From contig JAILNS010000036.1 of the NCBI GenBank assembly GCA_024691305.1, positions 124,001 to 188,000 of the forward strand: DNA of 64,000 bases, written 5' to 3'. The position numbers and the translations under genes were made by a program. This document shows positions 48,884-60,654 of this stretch, in pieces. This DNA comes from Lachnospiraceae bacterium. GTDB lineage: Bacteria > Bacillota > Clostridia > Lachnospirales > Lachnospiraceae. Every line of letters begins with the position of its first letter. The first letter of the stretch is position 1. Below the pieces are notes generated by a model. The model ran no database searches and had not been told where the DNA came from. It was given only the letters and a program-made list of their open reading frames with translations.

Positions 48884-49632
48884 GATAAAGTAAGCTCCAC
48901 GGGACAGTGATCCGATCCAAGTATATCCGTATGTATATGAGCTCCGCTTAACCTCTCTTTCATATCATCGGAAACGATAAAATAGTCTATACGCCAGCCG
49001 GCGTTTCTGCTTCTTGCCTGAAAACGATATGACCACCACGAATAAATATCTGCGGTGTCCGGATAGAAATACCTGAAAGTATCGGTATAGCCGGAATCAA
49101 GAAGACGTGTCATACAGTTTCTTTCTTCATCCGTAAACCCGGCATTATGATGGTTGGACGATGGATTCTTGATATCTATCTCTTCATGTGCAACATTAAG
49201 ATCTCCGCACAGCACGACTCCCTTTTTGGCCTTTAATCCGTTTAAATATATAAGAAAATCCTCTTCCCATTTCATACGGTAATCGAGTCTTGCAAGTTCA
49301 TTCTGTGAGTTCGGCGTATAACAGCAGACAAGATAATGATCTTCAAACTCAAGTGTTATCACTCTTCCCTCATGATCGTGCTCGTCGATCCCCAAACCGT
49401 AATTTACGGAAACAGGTGTATTTTTTGTAAAGATAGCGGTTCCGGAATATCCTTTTTTATCAGCATAATTCCAGTACTGTTCATAACCGGGCAGATCCAG
49501 TTCTATCTGTCCAGCCACAAGTTTGGTCTCCTGTAAGCAAAAAGCATCTGCATCCAGAGTATTAAAAACCTCCATGAAATTCTTTCCGACTACAGCTCTT
49601 AACCCGTTTACGTTCCACGAAACATATTTCAT
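48880..49632 (-). CDS. xth: Exodeoxyribonuclease III
   Basis: [58 protein letters not shown]. Confidence 0.95.
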   Translation of the reverse strand: MKYVSWNVNGLRAVVGKNFMEVFNTLDADAFCLQETKLVAGQIELDLPGYEQYWNYADKKGYSGTAIFTKNTPVSVNYGLGIDEHDHEGRVITLEFEDHYLVCCYTPNSQNELARLDYRMKWEEDFLIYLNGLKAKKGVVLCGDLNVAHEEIDIKNPSSNHHNAGFTDEERNCMTRLLDSGYTDTFRYFYPDTADIYSWWSYRFQARSRNAGWRIDYFIVSDDMKERLSGAHIHTDILGSDHCPVELTLS

Positions 49633-49715
49633 ATATATACCTTTCTGATCTTATCTTAAGACTCGTAAATGTGATTTTTGTTCTTTAAACAACCATTTTA
49701 GTATAGCATACGTGA

Positions 49716-51755
49716 TCACTCTTCACCGAAAACATGATCAAAATAATTATAACCAAGCACATTTTTACAATAGTTCATACGGTTTCTTACTTCGATCCTG
49801 ATTTGGTTTACATAATCTTCCGGTATCACGGTATCTTCGGATACGGGAGTAAATCTGTTTTTTGATGAAATATAGGTTCCGAGAGTTGTTTTCCAATCAT
49901 AATTACCGGTAAATACGAGTGCTTCCTTATCTGAGAAAACGTCACGTCCTGGGAGCAGTCTCGAGTCATAGGCTACTCCGAAAAGATTACACAGTGTAGG
50001 CAGGATATCTAAACTGAACACCGGCTCATCTACAACAATGGGATCCATATCCTCAAGGCATCCACTCCAGATTATCAGACGGTTTGAATCACGCTCAAGA
50101 TAATTTGTAACATCAAACCCATACAATTCGGACAGGTTCGGCATATTTCCCGGTGATGCTCCGGTATCAAGATTATAAGGGAAATGATCTGCGCCCAATA
50201 CTATTACCGTATCATCTGCAATCCCTGCTTTCTCGAGTTCATCGACCAGATATGTCAGGGCATCCTCCAAAGGGATATTGCATGCAAGATAACATTTTAC
50301 GATCTCGGAATGGTCAAGATCCTTTACACGTTCATAGTTCTTGCTTGCCATCTGGTTGATGCTGCGTCCATACTGCCCGTGACCGGAAACCGTCATATAA
50401 TATATATCAAATGGTTGTCTGTTTATATATGTAGGCAATGTACCCTGGAGCATTTCAAGATCACTTGCGGGAAATCCGCTGGTCTTTAGATACTCTTCCA
50501 TACCGTTGCCTATCCCCATAAAACCGTCGGAGTACCCAAGCAGATTATGAGTTTCATGTCTGTCATATACATACATTGAATTGTCATGATAAGCCTTACC
50601 GTAATATCCTTCCTCAGACAATCTGTTGGCGATCGTTATCCATGTATTCTGAGATGTGATCAGCTTCATCGATTTTCCGCCTGATGTAGGGATCAGTCCA
50701 AACAGATTGGAGTACTCACCACCTGTAGTGCCCGCTACGGCCGGCTGATAATAATCGGGAAACTGTATTCCTTTGGTCGATAACCTGTAGAGCGTAGGAG
50801 TAAGCACGGGATCGATCAGATACCCCGAAAACGCCTCAGCGGTCATAAAGATCAGATTCTTACCCTTAAACAGACCGGTATACTCATTTTGCATTGTCGG
50901 TGTAAGTGAAGCCACATACAGATCCATTTCTCTTAATTTGCCATCGGTTGAATCTGCAAGTGCATTAAAGTCTATGTTCAAAACGTTGGGACCGTAAGAA
51001 ATCTGAACTTCTTCCTGAGGTGCATCCTCGACCGCTGTTTCAATCGCTTCAGGCTTAGCCTCCGGTTCTTCCGCTGTTTCTGCCAGAGCGGGTTCTTCGG
51101 TTTGTTCTGCTGTCATGATCACAAATTCTTCGGTTTCCGATGAATATTCATCTCCCATGATCATTCTTGCACTGTCAAGACGAAGTCCGGTACCAAGGCC
51201 CATATATCCGACAACATTCTGGTAATTATACTCTTCCGAATACATCATTTTATACTGTTCATTTTGATCCAGTAAAAATCTTCCCGATACAAAAAACAAA
51301 ACAGCGCATATGAACAATACACTGCCCGCAGGGATACTTCTTCTTTCAAATGATATTTTCTTATGAAGAAACAGTACAAAGATAATTAAAGGCAAAAAGT
51401 ACAGTATTATACAACTGATACCGTTAGGATTTAAGACAAGGCGCATAATATCGGCGGTAAATTCCGTTAACGCTCCGCCTGCTCCGTTTACGACGGTATT
51501 AAGATCATAAAATACATTAAATGACCTGAACACAAAGTACTCTACAAGATAAAAAACAGGTATTATGAACAATAATATACCTGTAATTATCTTATTTTTC
51601 TTTGGATCTGATGTGGGACGACTCAAAAGAGCAAGAACAGCACCGTAACATAACGAAAAAAGAAGCGTGATCACAAGTGATATCACTTCACGTTCCGTTC
51701 CGGCAAAAAATCTGAATAATAATTCATAATAGACAATCAGAAACAGGGCAAACAT
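49716..51755 (-). CDS. LTA synthase-family sulfatase-fold membrane enzyme
   Basis: N-terminal 5 TM segments, KNLIFMTAEAFSGYLIDP, AVAGTTGGEYSNLFGLIP, DTVIVLGADHFPY. Confidence 0.88.
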   Translation of the reverse strand: MFALFLIVYYELLFRFFAGTEREVISLVITLLFSLCYGAVLALLSRPTSDPKKNKIITGILLFIIPVFYLVEYFVFRSFNVFYDLNTVVNGAGGALTEFTADIMRLVLNPNGISCIILYFLPLIIFVLFLHKKISFERRSIPAGSVLFICAVLFFVSGRFLLDQNEQYKMMYSEEYNYQNVVGYMGLGTGLRLDSARMIMGDEYSSETEEFVIMTAEQTEEPALAETAEEPEAKPEAIETAVEDAPQEEVQISYGPNVLNIDFNALADSTDGKLREMDLYVASLTPTMQNEYTGLFKGKNLIFMTAEAFSGYLIDPVLTPTLYRLSTKGIQFPDYYQPAVAGTTGGEYSNLFGLIPTSGGKSMKLITSQNTWITIANRLSEEGYYGKAYHDNSMYVYDRHETHNLLGYSDGFMGIGNGMEEYLKTSGFPASDLEMLQGTLPTYINRQPFDIYYMTVSGHGQYGRSINQMASKNYERVKDLDHSEIVKCYLACNIPLEDALTYLVDELEKAGIADDTVIVLGADHFPYNLDTGASPGNMPNLSELYGFDVTNYLERDSNRLIIWSGCLEDMDPIVVDEPVFSLDILPTLCNLFGVAYDSRLLPGRDVFSDKEALVFTGNYDWKTTLGTYISSKNRFTPVSEDTVIPEDYVNQIRIEVRNRMNYCKNVLGYNYFDHVFGEE

Positions 51756-51757
51756 TT

Positions 51758-52357
51758 TTAAGACAACGCCTTTTTTAATTTCATTTTGGCACGCTGCAAT
51801 GCATTATCCGCAGACTTCGGTTCCATGGAAAGGATTGCTGCGATCCCCGATGTGGTAAGACCCGTAGCATGCAGTTTAAATACATCGCGTTCAGACTCTG
51901 TAAGTATCGTATCTATCAGATGATTGATCTCATCCACGGTTTCCTGGCTTATAAAGGCTGTTTCCGGTTCAGAGGAAGGCTCTCCAGCGATCTCTTCAAT
52001 AAGATTCTGTGACTCGTCGCCCTCTTCGGTGATCCTGTCAGCGGTAAGTGATACATAGTCATTTAACGGCAGATGCTTAAGACGCCCCGATGACTGAACC
52101 GCATTATATATCTGTCTTGATATGCACAGATCGGCAAATGTGGCAAAACTCGCATCTCTGCCGAAATCATAATCACGCACAGCCTTAAAGAGACCTATCA
52201 TGCCTTCCTGAATAAGATCCTGCTCATCACCACCCAAAATATACATACTGGAAGCCTTGGCACGCACAAGATTCTTATATCTGTCGTAAATGACCTCTAT
52301 ATCCTTAGTCTTACCCTCACGATATTCGGATATATATTGTTCGTCTGTAAGTTCCAT
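51758..52357 (-). CDS. sigH: RNA polymerase sigma factor SigH-like (start MELTDEQYI)
   Basis: GGDEQDLIQEGMIGLFKAVRDYD; cysS-mrnC-rlmB-sigH gene order as in Firmicutes. Confidence 0.88.
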   Translation of the reverse strand: MELTDEQYISEYREGKTKDIEVIYDRYKNLVRAKASSMYILGGDEQDLIQEGMIGLFKAVRDYDFGRDASFATFADLCISRQIYNAVQSSGRLKHLPLNDYVSLTADRITEEGDESQNLIEEIAGEPSSEPETAFISQETVDEINHLIDTILTESERDVFKLHATGLTTSGIAAILSMEPKSADNALQRAKMKLKKALS

Positions 52358-52383
52358 TATCACACGTTTCGGTACGACTCTCC

Positions 52384-53127
52384 TCACTTCTTCATTCGTT
52401 GTCTTACTATCTCATAGCTTAAGATACCTGCTGCTACGGATGCATTAAGAGAATCTATATCCCCCTTCATCGGTATGGATGCAATATAGTCACATTTTGA
52501 CTTAACAAGACGTCCAACTCCGTCACCTTCGGAACCTATGATCAGGCCTATTGGTCCTGTAAGATCTATATCATACATACAATCGCCATCCATATCGGCA
52601 CATGCAAACCATAAACCTTCTTTTTTCAGTTCTTCCATGCACTGTCCGATATTTGTAACTCTTGCAACCGGTGTATAACTTATTGCCCCGGCTGAAGCCC
52701 TGGCAACAGCTGCCGTAAGTCCCACCGCCCTGTCTCTGGGAATTATGACACCATGTGCACCGGCCTGATTGGCAGTACGTATGATAGCACCGAGATTATG
52801 AGGATCCTCAATCCCGTCAAGCAGGATAATAAACGGATCCTCGTTCGCCTCTTTTGCTTTGGAAAGTATATCTTCAACAGATGAATATTCATAGCTCGCA
52901 CCATATGCTATAACTCCCTGGTGCTTTCCCGTAGATGACATCTGATCCAGCCTGTCTTTTGATACATACTTAACATATATATCACGTTTTTTGGCCTCTC
53001 TTCTTATCGTAGATACAGGCCCGTCCTTACATCCATCCAGGATAAAAAGCTTATCTATCGGAGTGCCTGCTCTTAATGCTTCTATAACGGCATTTCTGCC
53101 TTCTATCGTAAGTTCTCTGGGTTCCAT
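52384..53127 (-). CDS. rlmB: 23S rRNA (guanosine-2'-O-)-methyltransferase RlmB
   Basis: SpoU motifs LDGIEDPHNLGAIIRTANQAGAHGVIIP, IGLIIGSEGDGVGRLV, SLNASVAAGILSYEI. Confidence 0.94.
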   Translation of the reverse strand: MEPRELTIEGRNAVIEALRAGTPIDKLFILDGCKDGPVSTIRREAKKRDIYVKYVSKDRLDQMSSTGKHQGVIAYGASYEYSSVEDILSKAKEANEDPFIILLDGIEDPHNLGAIIRTANQAGAHGVIIPRDRAVGLTAAVARASAGAISYTPVARVTNIGQCMEELKKEGLWFACADMDGDCMYDIDLTGPIGLIIGSEGDGVGRLVKSKCDYIASIPMKGDIDSLNASVAAGILSYEIVRQRMKK

Positions 53128-53145
53128 ATACTAACCTATATATTC

Positions 53146-53631
53146 TCAGTTCCTAAGATCCGGATCTGCAATACCTGTTTTGATAAGTTCGACCAATCGC
53201 TCATATCTGCCCTCAAGATACAGGTATCCTATCAGCGCTTCAAGCCCGGTTGCCTTACGATAGGCTATTACGGATGCATGTTTAGCCTTAGAGGTGTTGT
53301 TGGCATTTCTGCCCCTGTGGTAAACTGCCATCTCTTCCTCAGTAAACAGGCTTTCGATAGCATCTGCCACATCGGCCTGAGCCTGAGCATTTACGAGGCT
53401 TTTAGCTTTGTTATGTAAACTCCCGTTTTTTCCACCGCTATGTGTTATAAGTACGGTACGTATCACGAGATCATATATACAATCACCTATATATGCCAGC
53501 GAAAGTGCCGACTGTGATCTGGCATCATGAGTTCCCTGACCGAATGCCTCAAATATTGCCAGAGTCAGGTTATCACTTTCATGATCCTGACCTGATTTAC
53601 TTTGAGAAACAGGATCTATGCTCTCTTCCAC
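53146..53631 (-). CDS. mrnC: Mini-ribonuclease III
   Basis: SLAYIGDCIYDLVIRT; RGRNANNTSKAKHASVIAYRKATGLEALIGYLYLEG. Confidence 0.93.
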   Translation of the reverse strand: MEESIDPVSQSKSGQDHESDNLTLAIFEAFGQGTHDARSQSALSLAYIGDCIYDLVIRTVLITHSGGKNGSLHNKAKSLVNAQAQADVADAIESLFTEEEMAVYHRGRNANNTSKAKHASVIAYRKATGLEALIGYLYLEGRYERLVELIKTGIADPDLRN

Positions 53632-55037
53632 TTAACGCCCTCTCTTGTATCCTCCAGGATAATTCCCATATTGATGAGCTGGTCACGTATCTCATCCGCA
53701 CGTGCAAAATCTTTGTTCTTACGCGCCGACTGTCTTTCCTCTATCAAAGCTTCTATATCCGAATCAAGAAGTTCTTCTTTTTTCTCAACTATCAGTCCAC
53801 ATACATCGGTAAGCGTAAGAAGCTGCTTCTTTAATGCCTTAAGATAGTCTGCCGAACTGTTCTCCGAAGTATTACTGTTGATAAACTTAACCAGTTCAAA
53901 AATGACCGAAATGGCATCGGCGGTATTAAAGTCATCATCCATGGCAGCATCAAATCTATTCTCATACTCGGCTGCCTGTGATATAAGCGCCTTTTCATCT
54001 TCGGTCACAGACGATGCAGAAGAATTCTCATCCGCCTTGTCGATCAGATAATTCAAATTTGACATGCTCGTAACGATGCGCTCATAACCGTTCTTTGCCT
54101 GAGCCATTATCTCATCGGAAAAATTAAGCGGAGTACGGTAGTGGGCACTCAGCATAAAGAACCTGAGTACCTGAGGGTCGTATTTTGCGATGATATCACG
54201 GACAGTAAAGAAATTACCTGCCGACTTACTCATCTTGGATCCGTCTATATTAAGAAATGCATTATGCATCCAGTATTTTGCAAAAATAGAATCGTTTGCA
54301 GCCTCGGATTGTGCGATCTCATTCTCATGATGAGGGAATATCAGATCCTCTCCACCCGCATGTATGTCGATCTCGTCGCTTAAGTATTTCTTACTCATAA
54401 CCGAGCATTCTATATGCCAGCCGGGACGTCCCTCACACCAGGGTGAATCCCAATATGGTTCGCCTTCCTTTTTGGGTTTCCAAAGAACAAAATCAAGCGG
54501 ATCTTCCTTTTGCTCCTCACCCGAAACAAGAAGTGATCTCATCCCACCCTGCAGATCATCGAGGTTCTTATGCGAAAGTTTACCGTAGTCCTTAAACTTA
54601 CGTGTTCTGTAATATACCGTTCCGTCGTCGGCAACGTAAGCATAGCCCTTATCGATAAGAGTCTGTATCATTTCTATCATACCGTCTATCTCTTCCGTTG
54701 CTTTGGGATGAGTAGTAGCAGGACGGACATTTAAAGATTCCATGTCCTTCTTGCACTCTTCTATATATCTCTCGGATATAACGGAAGAATCAACGCCTTC
54801 TTCATTTGCCGCCTTTATGATCTTGTCGTCCACATCAGTAAAGTTGGATACATAATTTACCTTAAGTCCCTTATGCTCCATATATCTTCTGACCGTATCG
54901 AATACTATCATCGGACGTGCGTTTCCTATATGTATGAGATTATAAACGGTAGGACCGCATACATACATATTCACCTGTCCGGGAGTTATCGGTTCCAGCT
55001 CTTCTTTACGTTTGGTCATCGTATTATATAGTTTCAT
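53616..55037 (-). CDS. cysS: Cysteinyl-tRNA synthetase
   Basis: NMYVCGPTVYNLIHIGNARP; HAGGEDLIFPHHENEIAQSEA; MSKSAGNFFTV. Confidence 0.97.
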   Translation of the reverse strand: MKLYNTMTKRKEELEPITPGQVNMYVCGPTVYNLIHIGNARPMIVFDTVRRYMEHKGLKVNYVSNFTDVDDKIIKAANEEGVDSSVISERYIEECKKDMESLNVRPATTHPKATEEIDGMIEMIQTLIDKGYAYVADDGTVYYRTRKFKDYGKLSHKNLDDLQGGMRSLLVSGEEQKEDPLDFVLWKPKKEGEPYWDSPWCEGRPGWHIECSVMSKKYLSDEIDIHAGGEDLIFPHHENEIAQSEAANDSIFAKYWMHNAFLNIDGSKMSKSAGNFFTVRDIIAKYDPQVLRFFMLSAHYRTPLNFSDEIMAQAKNGYERIVTSMSNLNYLIDKADENSSASSVTEDEKALISQAAEYENRFDAAMDDDFNTADAISVIFELVKFINSNTSENSSADYLKALKKQLLTLTDVCGLIVEKKEELLDSDIEALIEERQSARKNKDFARADEIRDQLINMGIILEDTREGVKWKRA

Positions 55038-55060
55038 GACATTTATCCTCTTATCATCTA

Positions 55061-55753
55061 TTATTGTTTCTGTCCGGAATTCCTGTTTATTTCAGACTTT
55101 ATCTCATGCATTTCCTGCTCAAGTTCGATAAGCCTGTTTGTAAGTGCCGAATTTGCTTTCTGCAAACAGGTTATATCTTCTCTTACAGGATCCGGAAGAG
55201 TTATCTGATCCATGGAGTCCTGCGGTCTGTCAGGATTGATCCTCTTGACTACCCGCCCCGGTACACCTACAACAGTAGATCCGGGTGGAACCTCTTCAAG
55301 AACAACACTGCCTGCTCCGATCTTTGAATTATCTCCGATCTTAAAACTGCCGAGCACCTTTGCTCCGGTAGATATCATAACATTATTTCCGATCGTAGGG
55401 TGACGTTTTCCCTGTTCTTTTCCGGTACCGCCAAGTGTAACCCCCTGATAAAGGGTTACATCATCTCCGATTATCGTAGTCTCACCGATTATGACTCCCG
55501 CACCGTGATCGATAAATAACCTTCTGCCAATCTGAGCTCCCGGATGTATCTCGATCCCGGTCTTTTTTCTCGCCTTCTGTGAGATATATCTGGCAAGGAA
55601 ATAATGGCCTTTTAAATACAGCTTGTGTGCGCGCCTGTAATAACGTATAGCCCTGTAACTCGGATACAAAAACACTTCCATATCCGAATGGATCGCAGGG
55701 TCACGTTCTCTTATCACACTGATTTCTTCACGAATTTCATCAAGCCACTTCAT
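55061..55753 (-). CDS. cysE: Serine O-acetyltransferase
   Basis: Left-handed beta-helix hexapeptides GIEIHPGAQIGRRLFIDHGAGVIIGETTIIGDDVTLYQGVTLGGTG. Confidence 0.95.
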   Translation of the reverse strand: MKWLDEIREEISVIRERDPAIHSDMEVFLYPSYRAIRYYRRAHKLYLKGHYFLARYISQKARKKTGIEIHPGAQIGRRLFIDHGAGVIIGETTIIGDDVTLYQGVTLGGTGKEQGKRHPTIGNNVMISTGAKVLGSFKIGDNSKIGAGSVVLEEVPPGSTVVGVPGRVVKRINPDRPQDSMDQITLPDPVREDITCLQKANSALTNRLIELEQEMHEIKSEINRNSGQKQ

Positions 55754-55769
55754 ATGATCATATCAACCT

Positions 55770-56312
55770 TTATGACTGCATCGGGCATGAACCGCCGGCG
55801 CAGCATGACGAAGAATTAACATCCACACTCATCATGTCAAAAGGGGTATTTAAAAGAGCGACCGCCTGAGCGGATATTCCAAGTCCCTCCCCCGTAAAAC
55901 CAAGGTGTTCCTCTGTTGTTGCCTTCACATTGACCTGAGATATATCAAGCCCCATAGCCTCTGCCAGTATCTTTCTCATTTCATCTATATAAGGTCTCAT
56001 TTTGGGGGCCTGGGCAATTATAGTCGAATCCACATTTTCGATAACGAAGTGATTTTCAGATATTATGTCAACCACTCGTCTAAGCAGTTTGATCGAATCG
56101 GCGCCTTTATACTCAGGATCATTATCCGGAAAATGAAGTCCTATATCACCAAGGCCTGCTGCCCCGAGCAATGCATCCATTATAGCATGCGTAAGCACAT
56201 CGGCATCGGAATGACCATCCAGCCCTTTTTCATACGGTATATCTACACCGCCTATTATAAGTTTCCGGCCTTCGGTAAGCCTGTGTACATCATATCCTGT
56301 TCCTATTCTCAT
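55770..56312 (-). CDS. ispF: 2-C-methyl-D-erythritol 2,4-cyclodiphosphate synthase
   Basis: [58 protein letters not shown]. Confidence 0.96.
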   Translation of the reverse strand: MRIGTGYDVHRLTEGRKLIIGGVDIPYEKGLDGHSDADVLTHAIMDALLGAAGLGDIGLHFPDNDPEYKGADSIKLLRRVVDIISENHFVIENVDSTIIAQAPKMRPYIDEMRKILAEAMGLDISQVNVKATTEEHLGFTGEGLGISAQAVALLNTPFDMMSVDVNSSSCCAGGSCPMQS

Positions 56313-58492
56313 TTAACATCCACCCACACGCTCATTTCGTTCTCACCGCGATTAGCCCACATATAGTATGGAATAAACTTAAGCGTCTTTATCTCACTGT
56401 GAAGCGGTTTATAAGTACTGTAGAGCTTACTGCTGCAGTTACTGAGATCTATTCGTCCGTTGGGACTTCCCGCAATATCGAGCGTCACATCCGAGTTTCT
56501 ATAATCACATCTGGTAATTCCCGGAACATACAGCATTCTGCACGGTGTACCGCATACTTCAAAGACCTCGGCATGACTTTGTGATTCAAATTTGTCAATA
56601 TCCAGTGCAAGTTTATATAATCCGGAGCCGTTATCGTTTTCTTCAAGGCAGTATACAACAGGACCGCGACTTAAAGCAACCCGTCCGAAGTCCTCCCTTA
56701 CATTTTCATCTGCGGACATTACCCGGATCTTCATAGGGAAGCTTATCCCTATCTTATTGTCTTCACTCCACTCTCCGCTTATATACAGATATCCGTTTTT
56801 TGTCTCCGTACTCAGTTTATCCGCTCCGGTAAGTTCATACTCACCTTCACACCAGTCGGGTATCCTGAGTGCCAGTTTAAACTTCTTCAGTTCTTCGATA
56901 AGCTCTGTGTCATCTCCTGCATTCATTCCGATACGTATCTTAACGTTTCCTTCCCAGGGAAGATCGGATTCTATACTTATATCTACCGGATATCCTTTAT
57001 TAACCATCGGATCATCTGCTTCACTTTCGGGATTCGTACCGGATAACTGCATGTATTTGGTAATATCTCCGCCTATATACTGATGAACATAGAAAGTATC
57101 ATCCGATTCTGTATATGCATATTCACCTATGGAAGTTATAAGCCTTGCTATATTCGGAGGACAACACGCACATCCAAACCATTTTTGTCTTACGCTCTTG
57201 ACATGCTTCTTACGTTCATCCAAAGCACATGCCTTGGGATCTACCTCCAAAGGATTTACATAGAAGAAACTCTTACCGTCAAGTGCCATCCCGCTGAGTG
57301 CCCCGTTATACAGTGCACGTTCCATTATATCCGCATATCGGCTGTCAGGACTTATCTGAAGCATCCTTCTTGCAAAGAAGATAAGACCTATCGCAGCACA
57401 GGTTTCGGCATATGCCGTATCATTAGGAAGATCATAGTCAAAAGAGAATGCTTCCCCCAAATGTGTAGCCCCTATCCCGCCGGTGATATACATACGACGG
57501 TTTACCATGTTTTTCCATAGGGTCTTACATGCTTCGTATAACTCTTCATCATCTGTAAGCCTGGCTACATCGGCCATACCCGAATACAGATACACTGCAC
57601 GTACCGCATGTCCGGTCGCTTCAACCTGTTCACGAACGGGGCGGTTTGCCTGATTGTATGCATATCTTTCCTCGTCTTCATGACCTTTTATGACCACATC
57701 GGGATGATACTCATTATCATAGTAGTACGGTTTCTTTCCTCTTTCGTCTATGAAGAAACGGCTTAAGTTTAAATACTTTTCATCGCCTGTGACCCCGTAA
57801 AGCCGTACGAGCGCCATCTCCGCTATCTCATGGCCGGGATAACCTTTAAGTTTCTCGGGTTCAGGGCCGAATACCAGATCTACATAATCCGCAAAACGCA
57901 TCGCAGCACCCAGGAGCTTATCCTTACCCGTTGCCTGATAATAAGCTACGGCACCTTCTATAAGATGCCCGAGACAATACAGTTCATGATGGTCTCTTAA
58001 ATTTGAAAAAGACATATCACGACCGTTGATAATATAATAAGTATCCAGATATCCGTCGGGAGCCTGAGCTTCGCACACGATATCTATCGCACTGTCCGCA
58101 ATCCTTTCGAGTGCGGGATCGGGATACTGAGAAAGCGAATACCCAACTGCCTCTATCCATTTGGAAAAATCCGTATCCTGAAACACGAATCCGTAAAACT
58201 TATCGGGATCGGGATGCTCGGGATCTTCAGGCAGAGCCTCAAATCCCCTGAATGTATATTTTGGAGCCATAAACGATGCTCCCTGCATCCGCATCTTCTC
58301 ATTTAATTTGCCTGCAACCTTAAAGTTACGCATACAGTAACTCGGGGTAGCGCCTTCCACACGGTCATTAATGGCTTCCCATTGATAGGGTATGACCTCG
58401 GTCCTTACAAGCTCTATCTCTCTTTTCCAGAAATCATCTGTTATATGTATATCTCTGATCTCAAGTGGGGTGGAGTATTCATATTTATTCAT
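56309..58492 (-). CDS. GH127-family glycoside hydrolase (beta-L-arabinofuranosidase-like)
   Basis: [14 protein letters not shown], (alpha/alpha)6-type core, Cys-rich [14 protein letters not shown] catalytic/zinc region. Confidence 0.92.
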   Translation of the reverse strand: MNKYEYSTPLEIRDIHITDDFWKREIELVRTEVIPYQWEAINDRVEGATPSYCMRNFKVAGKLNEKMRMQGASFMAPKYTFRGFEALPEDPEHPDPDKFYGFVFQDTDFSKWIEAVGYSLSQYPDPALERIADSAIDIVCEAQAPDGYLDTYYIINGRDMSFSNLRDHHELYCLGHLIEGAVAYYQATGKDKLLGAAMRFADYVDLVFGPEPEKLKGYPGHEIAEMALVRLYGVTGDEKYLNLSRFFIDERGKKPYYYDNEYHPDVVIKGHEDEERYAYNQANRPVREQVEATGHAVRAVYLYSGMADVARLTDDEELYEACKTLWKNMVNRRMYITGGIGATHLGEAFSFDYDLPNDTAYAETCAAIGLIFFARRMLQISPDSRYADIMERALYNGALSGMALDGKSFFYVNPLEVDPKACALDERKKHVKSVRQKWFGCACCPPNIARLITSIGEYAYTESDDTFYVHQYIGGDITKYMQLSGTNPESEADDPMVNKGYPVDISIESDLPWEGNVKIRIGMNAGDDTELIEELKKFKLALRIPDWCEGEYELTGADKLSTETKNGYLYISGEWSEDNKIGISFPMKIRVMSADENVREDFGRVALSRGPVVYCLEENDNGSGLYKLALDIDKFESQSHAEVFEVCGTPCRMLYVPGITRCDYRNSDVTLDIAGSPNGRIDLSNCSSKLYSTYKPLHSEIKTLKFIPYYMWANRGENEMSVWVDVK

Positions 58493-58524
58493 ATTTCTAC
58501 CTCAACTTTTAAGCATCTGCTTTA

Positions 58525-60654
58525 TCATCTTTTACGTCTTGATGCCCATATGGCTATTCCTACGGCTATCATCGCTATAGGTAATATTATCATAATAAAG
58601 AGTCCCACAATAGTCCCGACGGCACTGTTTATTACAAGATTATCGACAGTATACTGCTTTGCGGCTATAACGGGAAGATTACCCGATACCTCTTCTCCTT
58701 CTTGGGCCGATACGTGCTGTGATAATATAGCATTAAACAACGACAGATTACTTCCGGCAACTATACTGTCGGCTTCATCGGTAAATATATCTATACTTCC
58801 GATAACGATAAGAGTTCCCGGCTTATCACTCCTTATAGCGGATAATCCTATGTAAAAAGGACCTTTATCCGTAGTTTCCGCATTTTCAGCATCGGTATTT
58901 TCTCCGACTTTTACAGTTACCGCTTCATCACTTGTTACGAACATTTCCGTATAACCGAATTCTTCACTATTGATATCATCTACCTTTAATCCGGCAGCAT
59001 ACGGAGTAAATACATAGCCGTTTGATATATTCTGAGTATATATGCTGTCAAGCACATCGGGCAGCAGATAATAAGCCACCTTGCTGTATATATGTCCCGC
59101 ATCATAATCCATTACTATACCTTCGGATCTGGTTATTCCAAATTCCGACATTATGCTCTCAAGATTGGGCTGCATTCCCGCATCATAACTGGTGGTCATA
59201 AGAACATCTCCGCCGTTACCGATATAGTCACTTATCTTTTGTGCATCATCTTTTGATATATCTTTCATTGCACCGTTGATGATAAGCAGCTGACAATCAT
59301 CGGGAACAGCGTCTAAAGTAAGCAGATTAAGAGTTTCCGAAGTTATATTTGCTTTTGCCATAGCCTCGGTAAAGCCCTGACCAAGTACGACCTCATCATG
59401 TCCTTCAAGAACATATACCTTGGGAAGAAGTTCTTCATCCATGGTCACATATTCTATCGCACTGGTTATCTGCCCTTCAGCATCATATGCATCTATACTC
59501 TGAGCATATGTCTGGTAATCGTACGAATAAACATATATGTCTTCGTAACTTATTACACGGCTTCTTTTATCGCTTACTACTATGAGCGAATTGTTGGCAG
59601 GTGCTTCTGATGTATATGCGGTATAGAAGGTCGGATTATCCACGGTACTTATATATTCGACCCTGATCCTCTTCGAGATATCCTCATAACGTTCAAGGGT
59701 TTCCGCAAGTGTAGTATCCGCAGTCCCTTCTGCCTGCCATACATATATGGTTATATCCTCATCAAGATTTTTTATATATTCTTTGGTTTCATCGGTAATG
59801 GCAAACATCTTGTTGTATGTTACATCAAGACTCGTGTACTCTGTAGGGATCTTTCTTACTCCGAAGTTTATCAGCACACCTATGGCTATCACTGCAAGTA
59901 TTGTCGTTATGCTAAATACCCCCAGTCCGATACGCCGCACACTCATGCTCCATCTTCTTTTTTCTATGACCTGAACAGCCAAAAACAGGGCAATACATGT
60001 AACGGTAATAAAATATACCACGCATGTAAGATCCAGAGTACCTGCGTTAAACGGACCTATCGATGAATACAGATCGTAACATGATAATATCTTCGTAAGT
60101 ATATTTCCTTCTTCCGAGATCAGTGTGCAGAAATTAGGCATCATATAGCCTATAAAAAGCACAACAAAGGTAGAGATAGCCGCAATGATCTGGCTCTCCG
60201 TTATTCCAGAAACAAACACGCCGATAGCTATGCATGTAAGCCCATAAAGCCAGAATCCCAGGATCGCGGTGTAGTTTTCTCCCATCGGAACCGTACCGTA
60301 TAAGGACATCACAAGCGGTGTAATACATATGATAAGCATATCTATGGTAAAGAGTGCCGCTAGTGCAAGATACTTGCCGAGTACTATCTTCCATACGGAT
60401 ACAGGGGAAGTAAGTGTAAGCTGGTCGGTCCGGTTTCTTCTTTCTTCAGACAGGACTCTCATCGTAAGTGCCGGAACCGCTATAAGCATGATAAAAGTCA
60501 TCGAACTTAAGGTATAAGACAGATACGGATATCCGTTCAAAAGATTAAATACAAAAAAGTATAGGCCGAACAAAGCCAGTATGACAGCCATGAAAAGCCA
60601 GCCTATAACGCCGTTGAAGCAGGCTTTAAACTCTCTTTTAAATACAGCGATCAT
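58525..60654 (-). CDS. ABC-2 permease fused to GldG-like periplasmic domain
   Basis: N-terminal ABC-2 permease (VLSEERRNRTDQLTLTSPVSVWKIVLGKYLA), then TM and about 400-aa GldG-like extracellular region, C-terminal TM. Confidence 0.85.
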   Translation of the reverse strand: MIAVFKREFKACFNGVIGWLFMAVILALFGLYFFVFNLLNGYPYLSYTLSSMTFIMLIAVPALTMRVLSEERRNRTDQLTLTSPVSVWKIVLGKYLALAALFTIDMLIICITPLVMSLYGTVPMGENYTAILGFWLYGLTCIAIGVFVSGITESQIIAAISTFVVLFIGYMMPNFCTLISEEGNILTKILSCYDLYSSIGPFNAGTLDLTCVVYFITVTCIALFLAVQVIEKRRWSMSVRRIGLGVFSITTILAVIAIGVLINFGVRKIPTEYTSLDVTYNKMFAITDETKEYIKNLDEDITIYVWQAEGTADTTLAETLERYEDISKRIRVEYISTVDNPTFYTAYTSEAPANNSLIVVSDKRSRVISYEDIYVYSYDYQTYAQSIDAYDAEGQITSAIEYVTMDEELLPKVYVLEGHDEVVLGQGFTEAMAKANITSETLNLLTLDAVPDDCQLLIINGAMKDISKDDAQKISDYIGNGGDVLMTTSYDAGMQPNLESIMSEFGITRSEGIVMDYDAGHIYSKVAYYLLPDVLDSIYTQNISNGYVFTPYAAGLKVDDINSEEFGYTEMFVTSDEAVTVKVGENTDAENAETTDKGPFYIGLSAIRSDKPGTLIVIGSIDIFTDEADSIVAGSNLSLFNAILSQHVSAQEGEEVSGNLPVIAAKQYTVDNLVINSAVGTIVGLFIMIILPIAMIAVGIAIWASRRKR

